From Anaerolineales bacterium (GTDB lineage Bacteria > Chloroflexota > Anaerolineae > Anaerolineales > Villigracilaceae), in NCBI GenBank assembly GCA_016789345.1, contig JAEURG010000251.1, positions 1-37,733 of the forward strand: a DNA stretch of 37,733 nt. Direction: 5' to 3'. Positions 17,203 to 25,134 of the stretch are shown here, piece after piece (position 1 is the first letter of the stretch; each line of letters opens with the position of its first letter). Below the pieces are notes generated by a model that ran no database searches, had not been told where the DNA came from, and saw nothing but the letters and a program-made list of their open reading frames with translations. Both the position numbers and the translations under genes were made by a program.

Positions 17203-17214
17203 CCTATTCACTAT
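17203..17214. repeat. Right flank of the 12-base inverted repeat around the four-helix-bundle gene
   Basis: CCTATTCACTAT is the inverse of 16692-16703. The same motif family recurs in the hairpin at 18152-18202. Confidence 0.6.
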
Positions 17215-17218
17215 TTTA

Positions 17219-18151
17219 CTATTCCCCATAATCAATCCGCTCCACATCCCTTTCTCTTTCTTCTTCCTTCTTTCTTCCCCTTGCATAATAAAAAGTTTCC
17301 CTCAACTGTGGTGTGACCAAACTCGTCTCACGGTGACCCATTCGCGTTCCATGAAATTGCATGAAGCGAAACCAAAAGATGGAGAAAAAGTTTTTTAGTA
17401 AAACTTTTTCTTGCAAAGCATGGAATAAATCACTGAAAATGTTGGTGATTGTTAAACGTAGAAAATCATAAAAATTGAAATGTGCTTCTGGGTAAATTTT
17501 TCGCAATGCCATGGCTTCACGACGGTAACGGTTATAGACTCCGCTTGGCGTTTCGTTGTGGATGTGAATAATCTCTGCTTCGGCAACATAAGCAATTTTG
17601 TAATTTTGGTCTTTTGCCCATTTGCTCCATTCTAAATCTTCAAGTCCAGTCAAGGTTTCGTCGTAATTGTGTTTATCCCACAGGCTTTTTCGGATGGCGG
17701 CATTGGCATTATTACAAAATGCAGTAAGTTGATTCAAGTTACTTTTGTCAGGATACCATTGATAAAAAATTTGTTTTTCGGAAAATTTTGCAAAGTCAGG
17801 TGCGCGTTGTTTGCCATAAGTTAATGAATTTTTTTCATCTTGAAATGGGTTGAGTAAAGTTTCTAACCAATCAGGATAAACAGGATAAACATGCGCACTG
17901 ACTATGACAATCAATTCATGTTTTGCTTCTTTAATTCCGTAATTGAGAGAACGCCCAAACGTAAATTCATCCGAAGCAATTTTTACAATCTTTGCACCAA
18001 AAGATTCAGCAATGGAAACTGTTTTATCTGTTGAACCTGAGTCAACTAAGATAATCTCCACATCTTTTACAGTCTGCTGTTTAATACCTTCGAGCAAACG
18101 TCCGATGTGTTTTTCTTCGTTATAAGCGCGGATGATTACAGAGCAGTTCAT
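17219..18151 (-). CDS. Family 2 glycosyltransferase (rhamnosyltransferase-like)
   Basis: A GT-A enzyme of about 310 residues. It opens MNCSVIIRAYNEEKHIG, then EIILVDSGSTDKTV, with a cytoplasmic catalytic core. In place of a simple DxD it has a VSAHVYPVYPDW segment, then AFCNNANAAIRKS and TGLEDLEWSKWA (ED acidic pair), features seen in the rhamnosyl- and chain-extending GT2 group. The C-terminal 100 residues contain hydrophobic stretches and a very basic/acidic end (RGRKKEEERERDVER). An in-frame ATG exists at 18190, but its 13 extra codons come from a repeat hairpin, so I start at 18151. The donor sugar is not determined. Confidence 0.82.
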   Translation of the reverse strand: MNCSVIIRAYNEEKHIGRLLEGIKQQTVKDVEIILVDSGSTDKTVSIAESFGAKIVKIASDEFTFGRSLNYGIKEAKHELIVIVSAHVYPVYPDWLETLLNPFQDEKNSLTYGKQRAPDFAKFSEKQIFYQWYPDKSNLNQLTAFCNNANAAIRKSLWDKHNYDETLTGLEDLEWSKWAKDQNYKIAYVAEAEIIHIHNETPSGVYNRYRREAMALRKIYPEAHFNFYDFLRLTITNIFSDLFHALQEKVLLKNFFSIFWFRFMQFHGTRMGHRETSLVTPQLRETFYYARGRKKEEERERDVERIDYGE

Positions 18152-18202
18152 AGTGAATGGTGAATGGTGAATAGGTTTCCTATGACCCATTCACCATTCA
18201 CT
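18152..18202. repeat. Inverted repeat spanning the stop codon of the sulfotransferase gene
   Basis: AGTGAATGGTGAATG (18152-18166) and CATTCACCATTCACT (18188-18202) are perfect 15-base inverted arms around about 21 bases. The right arm includes the TGA and last codons of the upstream sulfotransferase. It is related to the AGTGAATAGG flanks at 16692 and 17203. Confidence 0.7.
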
Positions 18203-19036
18203 GTCCTTTTCGTATCCTAACTTTATCAGTAAATCTCCAGCAACTTCTTTGAAAATTTGTTTATGTTCATCCCTAAAATATTTTCTCCATTCGCCAGTTT
18301 TACCCGAGCGAAAGGTTGGGGACTTGGTCGGGTTAATAGAGGTTTCCAAAGAATCAAGAATCAACTGTCCCGAAGTTTGAAGCGGAACTTTATCTAGAAA
18401 ATGATTCATGATTTTAGTTAATGTTTCTGTGCGGTGATGAATCAAATCTTCAAAATGGATTGATAAAACTTCTTTATGATTTAACCAATCAAGATAAGGC
18501 GCAAAACGTTCGGCGATATTCGGAAATTCTATATTTGTATCTTGCCGCCCTAAAATGCTGACCTTAAGTCGTTCATCAAAATTTGGGAGCGATTGATAAT
18601 AGGCATGATGCACATGTTTTGATTCCATTTCGGTGACGTAAAAAACATGCGAGACGACAACATCACGCGGGTCACGAAAAATAAAATAGGGAATAAATTT
18701 TTGCGAGCAAACTTTTTTGATTGCATCAGGTCGAGCAAACAAATGCGCAGAGGCAACATCATTGTTTTGCAAAGAATCAAGCCAAGCCAAAGCCTGTTCA
18801 GGCGCACGTTTTTTTCCGCTTTCGCCTTCATACTCAGCATAAAAAGAATGCACACGTTTTGCATACGGCGCGACGTTTGAAAAGCCAAGCAAAATTTGGT
18901 CGAGCAAATGCGTGCCGCTTTTGGGAAATGAAATACCAAGCAAAACAGGTAAATCATTTTGCGCGTTGAAACGCATTTTTTGAATTTGCTTTTCGGTCTG
19001 ATAAATGAACGAGCGGATTTTCGATTTCAAAGCCAT
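18191..19036 (-). CDS. Sulfotransferase, cytosolic-type motifs (Sulfotransfer_1)
   Basis: A 281-residue PAPS-dependent sulfotransferase with all three classical motifs. The 5'-phosphosulfate loop is SFPKSGTHLLDQIL at about residue 36. The 3'-phosphate site is FRDPRDVVVSHVFY at about 120. The C-terminal FRSGKTGEWRKYF (about 245-257) corresponds to the RKGxxGDWKxxF signature that closes over PAPS. It is highly similar to the protein at 24279, including the last residues, so the two are recent paralogues. The final codons lie in a repeat arm. The acceptor is unknown, but a surface glycan fits the context. Confidence 0.87.
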   Translation of the reverse strand: MALKSKIRSFIYQTEKQIQKMRFNAQNDLPVLLGISFPKSGTHLLDQILLGFSNVAPYAKRVHSFYAEYEGESGKKRAPEQALAWLDSLQNNDVASAHLFARPDAIKKVCSQKFIPYFIFRDPRDVVVSHVFYVTEMESKHVHHAYYQSLPNFDERLKVSILGRQDTNIEFPNIAERFAPYLDWLNHKEVLSIHFEDLIHHRTETLTKIMNHFLDKVPLQTSGQLILDSLETSINPTKSPTFRSGKTGEWRKYFRDEHKQIFKEVAGDLLIKLGYEKDSEW

Positions 19037-19064
19037 AATAAGTATTTAACCACAAAACGGGAGG

Positions 19065-19115
19065 GTGCGTCGCACTTTATAGGCTGAGTTAATTTTTGGT
19101 TTTGAGTGCGACGCA
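19065..19115. repeat. Inverted repeat, GTGCGTCGC family, copy B
   Basis: The arms GTGCGTCGCAC (19065-19075) and GTGCGACGCA (19106-19115) pair over 10 bases. It lies between the divergent sulfotransferase and acyltransferase genes and generates a spurious TTG-initiated extension of the latter. Confidence 0.8.
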
Positions 19116-19143
19116 TTTAATGAACTTTTGGGTTTTATACAAC

Positions 19144-19737
19144 ATGAAAACCACCATCTTCACCACCCCCATTCTCAGTTTCATCCTTCGCCAAATCAGC
19201 AATTTGATTATGTTCCTCGCGGGCTGGCGCGTGGATGGAAAATTACCTGACCTACCAAAATATGTTTTGATTGGTGCGCCTCATACCTCGAATTGGGATT
19301 TTGTGCTGTTCCTCGGCATTATCTTTCACCTGAAAGTGGATGCGCGTTACATGGGCAAAGCGGAGTTGTTTCGTTTTCCGTATGGATGGTTTTTTTATTA
19401 TTGCGGCGGCATTCCAGTGGATAGAAAAAAATCAACTGGCTTAGTGGAACAAATGGTAGAAGCTGCGAATGCATCATCAAAATTTATTCTGACGATTGCT
19501 CCCGAAGGCACACGTCATAAAGTGACTGAATGGAAGTCAGGCTTTCATCGCATTGCCAAAGGTGCAGGCATTCCAATCGTCATGGCAAAAGTGGATGGCG
19601 CAAAGAAAATAGTGTATGTTGGGGAAGTGTTTCAACCAACCGATGATATGGATGCTGATATGAAGCTAATCCAAGATGCGTTTAAGGGAATCGTGGGGAT
19701 TAATCCAAAGAAGAAGTATATTACTTTGGAGAGGTGA
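19144..19737 (+). CDS. 1-acyl-glycerol-3-phosphate acyltransferase-like (PlsC superfamily)
   Basis: A protein of about 197 residues that probably transfers an acyl chain to a phospholipid precursor or related acceptor at the membrane. The block HTSNWDF replaces the more common HxxxxD spacing. GKAELFRFPYGWFFYYCGGIPVDR contains the conserved Phe and Gly-Ile-x-x-x-x-Arg positions. IAPEGTRHKVTEWKSGFHRIA is the PEGTR signature. A hydrophobic N-terminal helix covers about residues 9-27. The reading frame is open to a TTG at 19096 in a repeat; ATGs at 19120 and 19144 are both possible, and I prefer 19144 because its N-terminus MKTTIF is normal. It starts a short plus-strand island. Confidence 0.8.
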   Translation: MKTTIFTTPILSFILRQISNLIMFLAGWRVDGKLPDLPKYVLIGAPHTSNWDFVLFLGIIFHLKVDARYMGKAELFRFPYGWFFYYCGGIPVDRKKSTGLVEQMVEAANASSKFILTIAPEGTRHKVTEWKSGFHRIAKGAGIPIVMAKVDGAKKIVYVGEVFQPTDDMDADMKLIQDAFKGIVGINPKKKYITLER

Positions 19738-19753
19738 GGAAATATGCTATAAT
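19725..19753 (+). promoter_or_regulatory. Candidate promoter of the AbrB/PIN module
   Basis: A perfect -10 box TATAAT lies at 19748-19753, with a weak -35-like TTTGGA at 19725-19730 and 17 bases between them. It overlaps the end of the acyltransferase gene. The -10 overlaps the left arm of the inverted repeat at 19752-19793. Confidence 0.5.
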
Positions 19754-19793
19754 CGCTTTACGAAAACAGTTCGATAAGGAGAAGTAAAGCGAT
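19752..19793 (+). promoter_or_regulatory. Inverted repeat over the leader of the antitoxin gene, candidate operator or hairpin
   Basis: ATCGCTTTAC (19752-19761) and GTAAAGCGAT (19784-19793) are perfectly inverted around 22 bases. The left arm starts at the -10 box, the loop contains the AAGGAG ribosome-binding site (19777-19782), and the right arm takes in the start of the ATG. Autoregulation by the AbrB-type protein, or translational control by the hairpin, is inferred. Confidence 0.55.
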
Positions 19794-20004
19794 GGAAGCA
19801 GTAACTATCTCATCCAAATATCAAGTGGTTATCCCCAAAGAAGTGCGGGAGCAATTTAATCTAAAACCTGGGCATAAAATTATGTTCATCCCTTATGACA
19901 ATATTATTCATGTTGTCGTAGTACCTCCTATTAAACAAGCACGAGGCATGTTTAAGGGAATGAATACTGACGTGCTTCGCGAAGAAGTTGATGAGGAAAG
20001 ATAA
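19792..20004 (+). CDS. AbrB/MazE-type antitoxin
   Basis: A 70-residue protein of the AbrB/SpoVT swapped-hairpin DNA-binding family. The N-terminal 45 residues (AVTISSKYQVVIPKEVREQF, then LKPGHKIMF) are the classical domain. The C-terminal 20 residues, KGMNTDVLREEVDEER, are likely to bind and neutralise the toxin. A strong AAGGAG site lies 9 bases before the ATG. The stop overlaps the ATG of the PIN gene as TAATG, the standard antitoxin-toxin arrangement. It probably represses its own operon, and the inverted repeat at 19752-19793 is a candidate operator. Confidence 0.88.
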   Translation: MEAVTISSKYQVVIPKEVREQFNLKPGHKIMFIPYDNIIHVVVVPPIKQARGMFKGMNTDVLREEVDEER

Positions 20005-20378
20005 TGAATGTCGTTGACTCATCAGGTTGGTTAGAATATTTTAGTGATAGTGAAAATGCCGTTTTTTTCTCTAAAACAATACAAGATATTGAAAATTTAA
20101 TTGTCCCAACCATCTGTATTTATGAAGTTTTCAAACGAATGACAACACTCTATGGAAAAGATTCAGCTTTGCGAGCAGTTGGGGTTATGTCATTAGGAAA
20201 AGTAATTGATTTAAGTCTCCCAATTTCTTTGAGCGCGGCAAAATTATCACTTGAATATAAATTAGCATTGGCAGATAGCATAATATTAGCAACTGCTCGC
20301 ACAAATAACGCGACATTATGGACGCAAGATGAGCATTTCAAAAATTTAGAAGATGTGAAATATATTGAGAAAAAATAA
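20004..20378 (+). CDS. PIN-domain ribonuclease toxin (VapC-like)
   Basis: A 124-residue PIN-domain protein, expected to cleave RNA when free of its antitoxin. The acidic metal-binding residues are all present: Asp5 in MNVVDSSGW, Glu41 in CIYEVFK, Asp91 in LALADSIIL and Asp109 in LWTQDEHF. The length is normal for VapC. It is co-translated with the AbrB-type antitoxin and ends 4 bases before the stop of the convergent capsule-type gene. The RNA target is unknown. The pair lies inside a glycan locus of opposite orientation, suggesting insertion. Confidence 0.88.
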   Translation: MNVVDSSGWLEYFSDSENAVFFSKTIQDIENLIVPTICIYEVFKRMTTLYGKDSALRAVGVMSLGKVIDLSLPISLSAAKLSLEYKLALADSIILATARTNNATLWTQDEHFKNLEDVKYIEKK

Positions 20379-20382
20379 GCAG

Positions 20383-22008
20383 TTATTCTCTTAATAAAAA
20401 CTCTTTACTTTCCACTACCCCATCCAAAATCACTTTCACCGACTCCGCTTCCAACAACTCCTCCAATCCAAATGATTTCAACCTCGTCTGCGTCGTGCGG
20501 ACAGAAGGCTCTAGAAAATCTCCAAATGGCAATGACGTTCTGAATAACTGATAATACAAAAATCTTCTGGCATTGCGTTTGAATTCAGCAGGAACCTCGA
20601 TTTTTTCAGCAAGTAAAAACTCTTTTATCTTTTTTCTAACTTCATCAATCGTCTGCGGAAAAAATACGGTCGGATATTGTGTAAACCTTGCTTTGCCTGC
20701 ACATAGCACAGGCATTCCCATAATGGATGCTTCGAGCCCAATGGTTGAGTTGTAAATCATCACAAATTTAGATTTCAAAATCAATTCATAAGAACTCAAT
20801 GTCTCATTCGATGGGATAAAGATCACATTTTGTAAACTTGTCACATTTTTTGCTTCCACCCAACCTGCAACTGTCTCTCTACTCGCCTTGCGGACTCGTA
20901 ATTCGTCAGGATGAGCACGAATCACAAATAATGTTTCTGGATGTTCTTTGATGACTTCCAACACTAAATCCAGCCAATCAAACATATCTTCAAAGACTGT
21001 GTTCGCATGCGGTTGACTCGTGTCAAAGATGACATTCGTAAACACAGGCACAATTTGTTTGAATCCATTTGCCTTTTGCAAAAACGATTCGTCGAGCCCT
21101 TTCATGTCCGCCCAAAATTTGATGCCCGCCATGCTAAAGTCACCTTGAAAGCGTTTGGCTAAATAATCATCTAACTTTTTATTTTGTTCATCATTTAATT
21201 CAAAATCGTCAGGGATATGAATCGGATACGCTGTTGCTTCTCCATCCGTGAAATAAGCGGATGCAGGTTGAAGTCCCACTTCATGCGTGATGACTCGAAT
21301 TCCGCGTTTTTGGGCGATATATTTTGCTGTCGCTTCGGGGAAAAATTGTCCGTTGAAGACAATGACCGCTCGCGGATTTGTTTCATCCAAAAATTTAGAA
21401 AACTTTTGAGCAATATTCCATGCAGAGAGAATATATTCTCGCAATAAATATCGCGTTGATTCATCATCATTCAAATGATGAATTCGTAAAATCCAACGCA
21501 ATGCGGGCAAACATAATCCACCAAGTGGAATATCTTGATATTTTAAATTTGATAATTGCTCAATATTTAAATCTTGAATCTCTTTTTGCAAATCAGAATT
21601 TCTCTCAAAATTAAACCAATCAACACCAGACTTTCCAACCTTCAAACCTTCCAACTTTTCAACATCGTTATATAAAGTCTTCGATTGATACACACACGTC
21701 TTACAAGGCATTTCTTTATGCGGATTATCTCGATTCGTCCCCAACACACATTTGCTCATGCCAGAATTGCACGCAAAATAAACAACTGGGATTCCTTTCA
21801 TCCGAAACGCCCATGATGCTAATAAATGAAATCCGCTATTCCAAGATAAATCGTCAATGCCTGTGGAAGCTTTGAAGAAAACCACAGGTTGTCCGCTTGG
21901 CTGAGGTTCTTGTTTTGCAACTTGTTTTGCAACACGAGCAATTTTGAAATTATTAAATCGGCGGACAAGTCCGCGTTTGATGCGTTGAGTGAAAAATTCT
22001 TTAATCAT
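20383..22008 (-). CDS. Capsule polysaccharide biosynthesis-type glycosyltransferase (KpsS/LipB-like)
   Basis: A protein of about 541 residues with two Rossmann-like halves, resembling Capsule_synth/KpsS proteins. Late in the protein, TLFVIRAHPDELRV and then MIYNSTIGLEASIMGMPVLCAG give the nucleotide-sugar-binding pattern of that group. A cysteine-rich segment, CVLGTNRDNPHKEMPCKTC, lies near residue 100 and might bind a metal. KpsC/KpsS family members attach Kdo linkers, but the role here is not resolved. The open frame starts at 22041, but the first 11 codons fall in the repeat at 22017-22099; the ATG at 22008 (MIKEFF) is the likely start. It lies tail-to-tail with the PIN toxin. Confidence 0.66.
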   Translation of the reverse strand: MIKEFFTQRIKRGLVRRFNNFKIARVAKQVAKQEPQPSGQPVVFFKASTGIDDLSWNSGFHLLASWAFRMKGIPVVYFACNSGMSKCVLGTNRDNPHKEMPCKTCVYQSKTLYNDVEKLEGLKVGKSGVDWFNFERNSDLQKEIQDLNIEQLSNLKYQDIPLGGLCLPALRWILRIHHLNDDESTRYLLREYILSAWNIAQKFSKFLDETNPRAVIVFNGQFFPEATAKYIAQKRGIRVITHEVGLQPASAYFTDGEATAYPIHIPDDFELNDEQNKKLDDYLAKRFQGDFSMAGIKFWADMKGLDESFLQKANGFKQIVPVFTNVIFDTSQPHANTVFEDMFDWLDLVLEVIKEHPETLFVIRAHPDELRVRKASRETVAGWVEAKNVTSLQNVIFIPSNETLSSYELILKSKFVMIYNSTIGLEASIMGMPVLCAGKARFTQYPTVFFPQTIDEVRKKIKEFLLAEKIEVPAEFKRNARRFLYYQLFRTSLPFGDFLEPSVRTTQTRLKSFGLEELLEAESVKVILDGVVESKEFLLRE

Positions 22009-22016
22009 AGAGTATG

Positions 22017-22099
22017 TCATTGCGAGGAGTGACGAAGTCACGACGAAGCAATCTCATACATTATAGTAGATTGCTTCGCATTCGCTATGCTCGCAATGA
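22017..22099. repeat. Nested inverted repeat, TCATTGCGAG family
   Basis: The outer arms TCATTGCGAG (22017-22026) and CTCGCAATGA (22090-22099), and the inner arms GAAGCAATCT (22045-22054) and AGATTGCTTC (22068-22077), are both perfect. It fills the gap between two genes. A half-copy lies at 8636-8703. Confidence 0.85.
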
Positions 22100-22109
22100 T
22101 GAATGAAAA

Positions 22110-22838
22110 TTACGCCTTTATCGCCAAAGCATTCAATTGCTCATAATATGGCTTACATTCTTCCAACAAAGGTTTTAACGAATCAGGAAACGGCGTAGAC
22201 TTTTTTACATATTCCCCAAAGCCAGTAGATTCATGTACTGATTTATACCAATACTTCGCCCACGAACCATCTTCAACTCTTGCGCCTGCTTTCCAACTCA
22301 ACATCGATTCTTGAAAGTCAATTCCAATGCGTTCACACAATTCATTCAAAACTTTTTTCGGGTTTAACAAAATTTGTCTTGAATCCAACACAGGCGGGTT
22401 TTGCCCTAATGATTGTAAATATTCCAACAACTCAATATGCTGTTTGTAATCAACATCTTGCAAAGTTGGGTTTGCAACCCACGCCGCATAACTCGGCAAC
22501 ATATCTTCAGGGTCACGAGTCAAAAGCACGTTCACTGTCTCAGAAAGAAAAACCAAATTCAAATTATGTAAATGATGCGTCATGTGTTTGAAAAATCCCA
22601 CAGGCTTGGCATCAAATCCCAAAATCAAATCACGCACAACTTTCTCGCCATCATTTTCCATTTCTGCAATCACTTCATCCGCACCTGGATGATATGCTTT
22701 TGCAGGAGTCTTTGAAAGATAATGTGCATATAAAGGCTCATCAAAAACCTGACAATCATTTCGTTGCGCGAATGAATACATCAATGCGGTGGATATATTT
22801 CGCGGACCGCTCCACAAACAAATTTTTTTAGATGACAT
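22110..22838 (-). CDS. Sulfotransferase-like protein paired with an aminotransferase
   Basis: A protein of about 242 residues. The N-terminus MSSKKICLWSGPRNISTALM is a P-loop-like PAPS-binding motif with Gly-Pro-Arg-Asn in place of the usual PKSGTT. It is followed by QVFDEPLYAHYL, then VLLTRDPEDMLPSY for the 3'-phosphate site. It is divergent from the other sulfotransferases here. The open frame starts at 22886, but those 16 codons overlap the aminotransferase gene; ATG 22838 lies one base past its TAG. Proteins of this type are fused to a class IV aminotransferase in plants, as recalled from family architecture, and here the two are separate neighbours. The substrate is unknown. Confidence 0.68.
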   Translation of the reverse strand: MSSKKICLWSGPRNISTALMYSFAQRNDCQVFDEPLYAHYLSKTPAKAYHPGADEVIAEMENDGEKVVRDLILGFDAKPVGFFKHMTHHLHNLNLVFLSETVNVLLTRDPEDMLPSYAAWVANPTLQDVDYKQHIELLEYLQSLGQNPPVLDSRQILLNPKKVLNELCERIGIDFQESMLSWKAGARVEDGSWAKYWYKSVHESTGFGEYVKKSTPFPDSLKPLLEECKPYYEQLNALAIKA

Positions 22839-22839
22839 G

Positions 22840-23769
22840 CTACGCCTCTTTCGCCTTTCTAACTGCTTGCTGAACCTCAGCCTCATACAACGCTGACAGT
22901 TTCTCCGTCATCGCGCCAACTCTTCCATCACCGATAATTCTTCCATCAATTTTTACAACAGGTGTTAAACCACCAAATGTACCTGTGACAAATGCTTCAT
23001 CTGCACCATACACATCAAACAGTGAAAAGTTTTTTTGATAACACGGAATATTATTTTCATTCGCAACTTTAATGACTTTCCCGCGTGTAATTCCATTCAT
23101 ACAATATTGCCCTGTGGAAGTCCACACTTCACCATCTTTGACCATGAAAAAATTTGTGGCATTGCATGTTGCCACAAATCCGTGAATGTCAAGCATCAAC
23201 GCTTCATCCGCACCTGCTTCAATTGCCTGGACTAATGCCATCACTTCATGCAACTTGCTGTGACAATTCAGACGCGGGTCAAGATAATCGGGCGAACCAC
23301 GACGAATGGTACTTGTAAAAAGAGTCACACCGCGATTACGAGAATCGGGGCTAGCTTGTTTGTATTCAGGAATAATTACAAGATTTGGTCCAGTCAACAC
23401 CAAGCGTGGATCTTGTGATGGAGTTTTCTTCGTCCCACGAGTCACCATAAATCGGACATGCACACCATCGTGCATATTATTGGCTTTCAGCGTTTGCCAA
23501 AGTTTATCTGTGAGTTCTTCGCGAGTCATTTTTAAATCCATACCCACAGTTGCAGCCGCTTGCCATAGCCGATTAAGATGTTCATCCAGAAAAACTAAAA
23601 CGCCATCATGTAAACGTAATGCTTCCCAAATTCCATCGCCAACTAAATATCCGCTATCAAAGACAGATATCTTGGCTTCGTTACGTGGAAACAGCTCGCC
23701 ATTTATATAAATTAATATCTTTTCGTTACGAGTATCTTCTACTGCATTATGTGTTCCGTGAACAGGCAT
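22840..23769 (-). CDS. Class IV aminotransferase (branched-chain/D-amino-acid aminotransferase-like)
   Basis: A 309-residue PLP enzyme that transfers an amino group between an amino acid and a 2-keto acid. The fold-type IV features are visible: FDSGYLVGDGIWEALRL, the PLP lysine at about residue 172 in RLNCHSKLHEV, then EALMLDIHGFVATCNATNFFMV (helping to bind the phosphate) and the CMNGITRGKV block. It is between IlvE-type and D-amino-acid aminotransferases; the substrate is not determined. An AGGAG site lies 7 bases before the ATG. It precedes the sulfotransferase-like gene with only one base between them, so the two are probably co-translated, and a joint function is likely. Confidence 0.85.
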   Translation of the reverse strand: MPVHGTHNAVEDTRNEKILIYINGELFPRNEAKISVFDSGYLVGDGIWEALRLHDGVLVFLDEHLNRLWQAAATVGMDLKMTREELTDKLWQTLKANNMHDGVHVRFMVTRGTKKTPSQDPRLVLTGPNLVIIPEYKQASPDSRNRGVTLFTSTIRRGSPDYLDPRLNCHSKLHEVMALVQAIEAGADEALMLDIHGFVATCNATNFFMVKDGEVWTSTGQYCMNGITRGKVIKVANENNIPCYQKNFSLFDVYGADEAFVTGTFGGLTPVVKIDGRIIGDGRVGAMTEKLSALYEAEVQQAVRKAKEA

Positions 23770-23816
23770 AATTAACTCCTAATACATATTTAATTAAGAA
23801 AAAATCATAATTATTT

Positions 23817-24269
23817 CTATTTGTTTTGCTTCAACCAATCATTTGTAAAACGATACTGACCTAGACCAATAGTATCAAATTCGTCAGCATCAGATTTTCT
23901 TTTTACGCCCAATAAACGTAATCCTTCATTGATTGAACCAATTGTACTTTTGGCTGGACCGAAAACTGCTTTTCCATTTTCAAAAACGATTGCGAATTGA
24001 CTCCCCACACCTCCAAAGTATTCGGTTGCAAAACATAACAATTGACATTCAATAGACAATGCAGCAAGCAAGTCTGTGAGTTGGTTTGGTATTTCTGAGT
24101 CTATCAAATCCACTGGCTTTGTAATATCAAGGTTCTTTAAGATTGTATGCGTAAGAGGAAATAAAGAAAATCCTTGTTCTAAAGATATAGCCTTTAAGAA
24201 AGGTTGTTTAGAGCAAATTTGATTAACAAAATCTGTATTAAGGATGAAGCCAGTTACAGAATGAGGCAT
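23817..24269 (-). CDS. Hypothetical protein
   Basis: A 150-residue soluble protein with no family I recognise. A mixed alpha/beta composition is suggested by ECQLLCFATEYFGGVGSQFAIVFENG at the centre, then a basic/acidic C-terminus around LLGVKRKSDADEFDTIGLGQ. It has no signal peptide or membrane segment. It sits between an aminotransferase and a sulfotransferase gene with short gaps on both sides, in the same orientation. The compact size would fit an accessory or immunity-type protein, but nothing specific supports this. Confidence 0.5.
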   Translation of the reverse strand: MPHSVTGFILNTDFVNQICSKQPFLKAISLEQGFSLFPLTHTILKNLDITKPVDLIDSEIPNQLTDLLAALSIECQLLCFATEYFGGVGSQFAIVFENGKAVFGPAKSTIGSINEGLRLLGVKRKSDADEFDTIGLGQYRFTNDWLKQNK

Positions 24270-24278
24270 ATTTTATAA

Positions 24279-25133
24279 CTACCAATCATTGTTACTCTCG
24301 TAATTTAATTTTACTAATAAATCTCCCGCCAGATCTTTAAACAATTTTTTATGTTCATCGGTGAAATAAGTTTTCCAACCACCAGTTTTTCCAGAACGAA
24401 AGGTGTGGCTTTTCTTTGGTTGAATCGCTTCAATCAAGACCGATAAACTTTTCTCTCTTGAAGTTGGAATCTTATATCCCGTTTTTTCTACTTCATCCAG
24501 CATTTGATTCAATGTAGTATCACGATTATCAATCAAATCTTCAAAGCGGATGCACATTGCATTTTTTTGTTCTAGCCATTGAAAAACGCCTTCATATCTT
24601 TGTTTGACCGAAACCATGTGCAAATCATCTTTGTCAATGCCTGTGATGGCAACTTTGAGTCTCTCATTGAAATCAGGTAATGACTTGTAATAAGCGTGCA
24701 TTCCATGTTCTTCGTGCATATCTGTTGCGAAGAACACTTGTGAGATAAGTAAATCGCGTGGGTCACGATAAATGAAGTAGGTCACGCGCCCACTTGAAGT
24801 CAAGAAAGAAGCGTTTTCTTTTGTTGCATCCACATATCCCCAACCAATGACTCCATCAGGAATATTTTTTAAGTCAGAAAGAATATCATCTGCCGTCCGC
24901 CGTCCACCGTCTTTTTTTATCGTGCGGACAGGTTCAGCATCCACATATTTGTACGGCATGAGTTGTGTGAAGCCATTGAGAATTTGCAACAACAAATGCG
25001 AACCACTTTTTGGTTTGGAATTTCCAAAAATCGGTGGAGCTTCATGAAAAGAAAACCGCTTCCATCTTAAGATGGCTTGAGCGGTTTTTCCGATAGGGCG
25101 AATTGCACGGCGAATATTTTTCATTTTCAACAT
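24279..25133 (-). CDS. Sulfotransferase, cytosolic-type motifs (Sulfotransfer_1)
   Basis: A 284-residue PAPS-dependent sulfotransferase and close paralogue of the one at 18191. The 5'-phosphosulfate loop is KPKSGSHLLLQIL at about residue 40, with a Thr to Ser change at the second hydroxyl position. The 3'-phosphate motif is IYRDPRDLLISQVFF, and the C-terminal closing motif is FRSGKTGGWKTYF near residue 255. FNERLKVAITG matches FDERLKVSILG of the paralogue. An alternative ATG lies at 25124. The palindrome at 25135-25161 directly precedes it. The acceptor is unknown. Confidence 0.87.
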   Translation of the reverse strand: MLKMKNIRRAIRPIGKTAQAILRWKRFSFHEAPPIFGNSKPKSGSHLLLQILNGFTQLMPYKYVDAEPVRTIKKDGGRRTADDILSDLKNIPDGVIGWGYVDATKENASFLTSSGRVTYFIYRDPRDLLISQVFFATDMHEEHGMHAYYKSLPDFNERLKVAITGIDKDDLHMVSVKQRYEGVFQWLEQKNAMCIRFEDLIDNRDTTLNQMLDEVEKTGYKIPTSREKSLSVLIEAIQPKKSHTFRSGKTGGWKTYFTDEHKKLFKDLAGDLLVKLNYESNNDW

Positions 25134-25134
25134 T

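Noticed and set aside
18150..18190. Additional N-terminal residues on the GT2 protein from the ATG at 18190
   Set aside because: Those codons are a repeat hairpin and the normal GT2 start MNCSVII follows.
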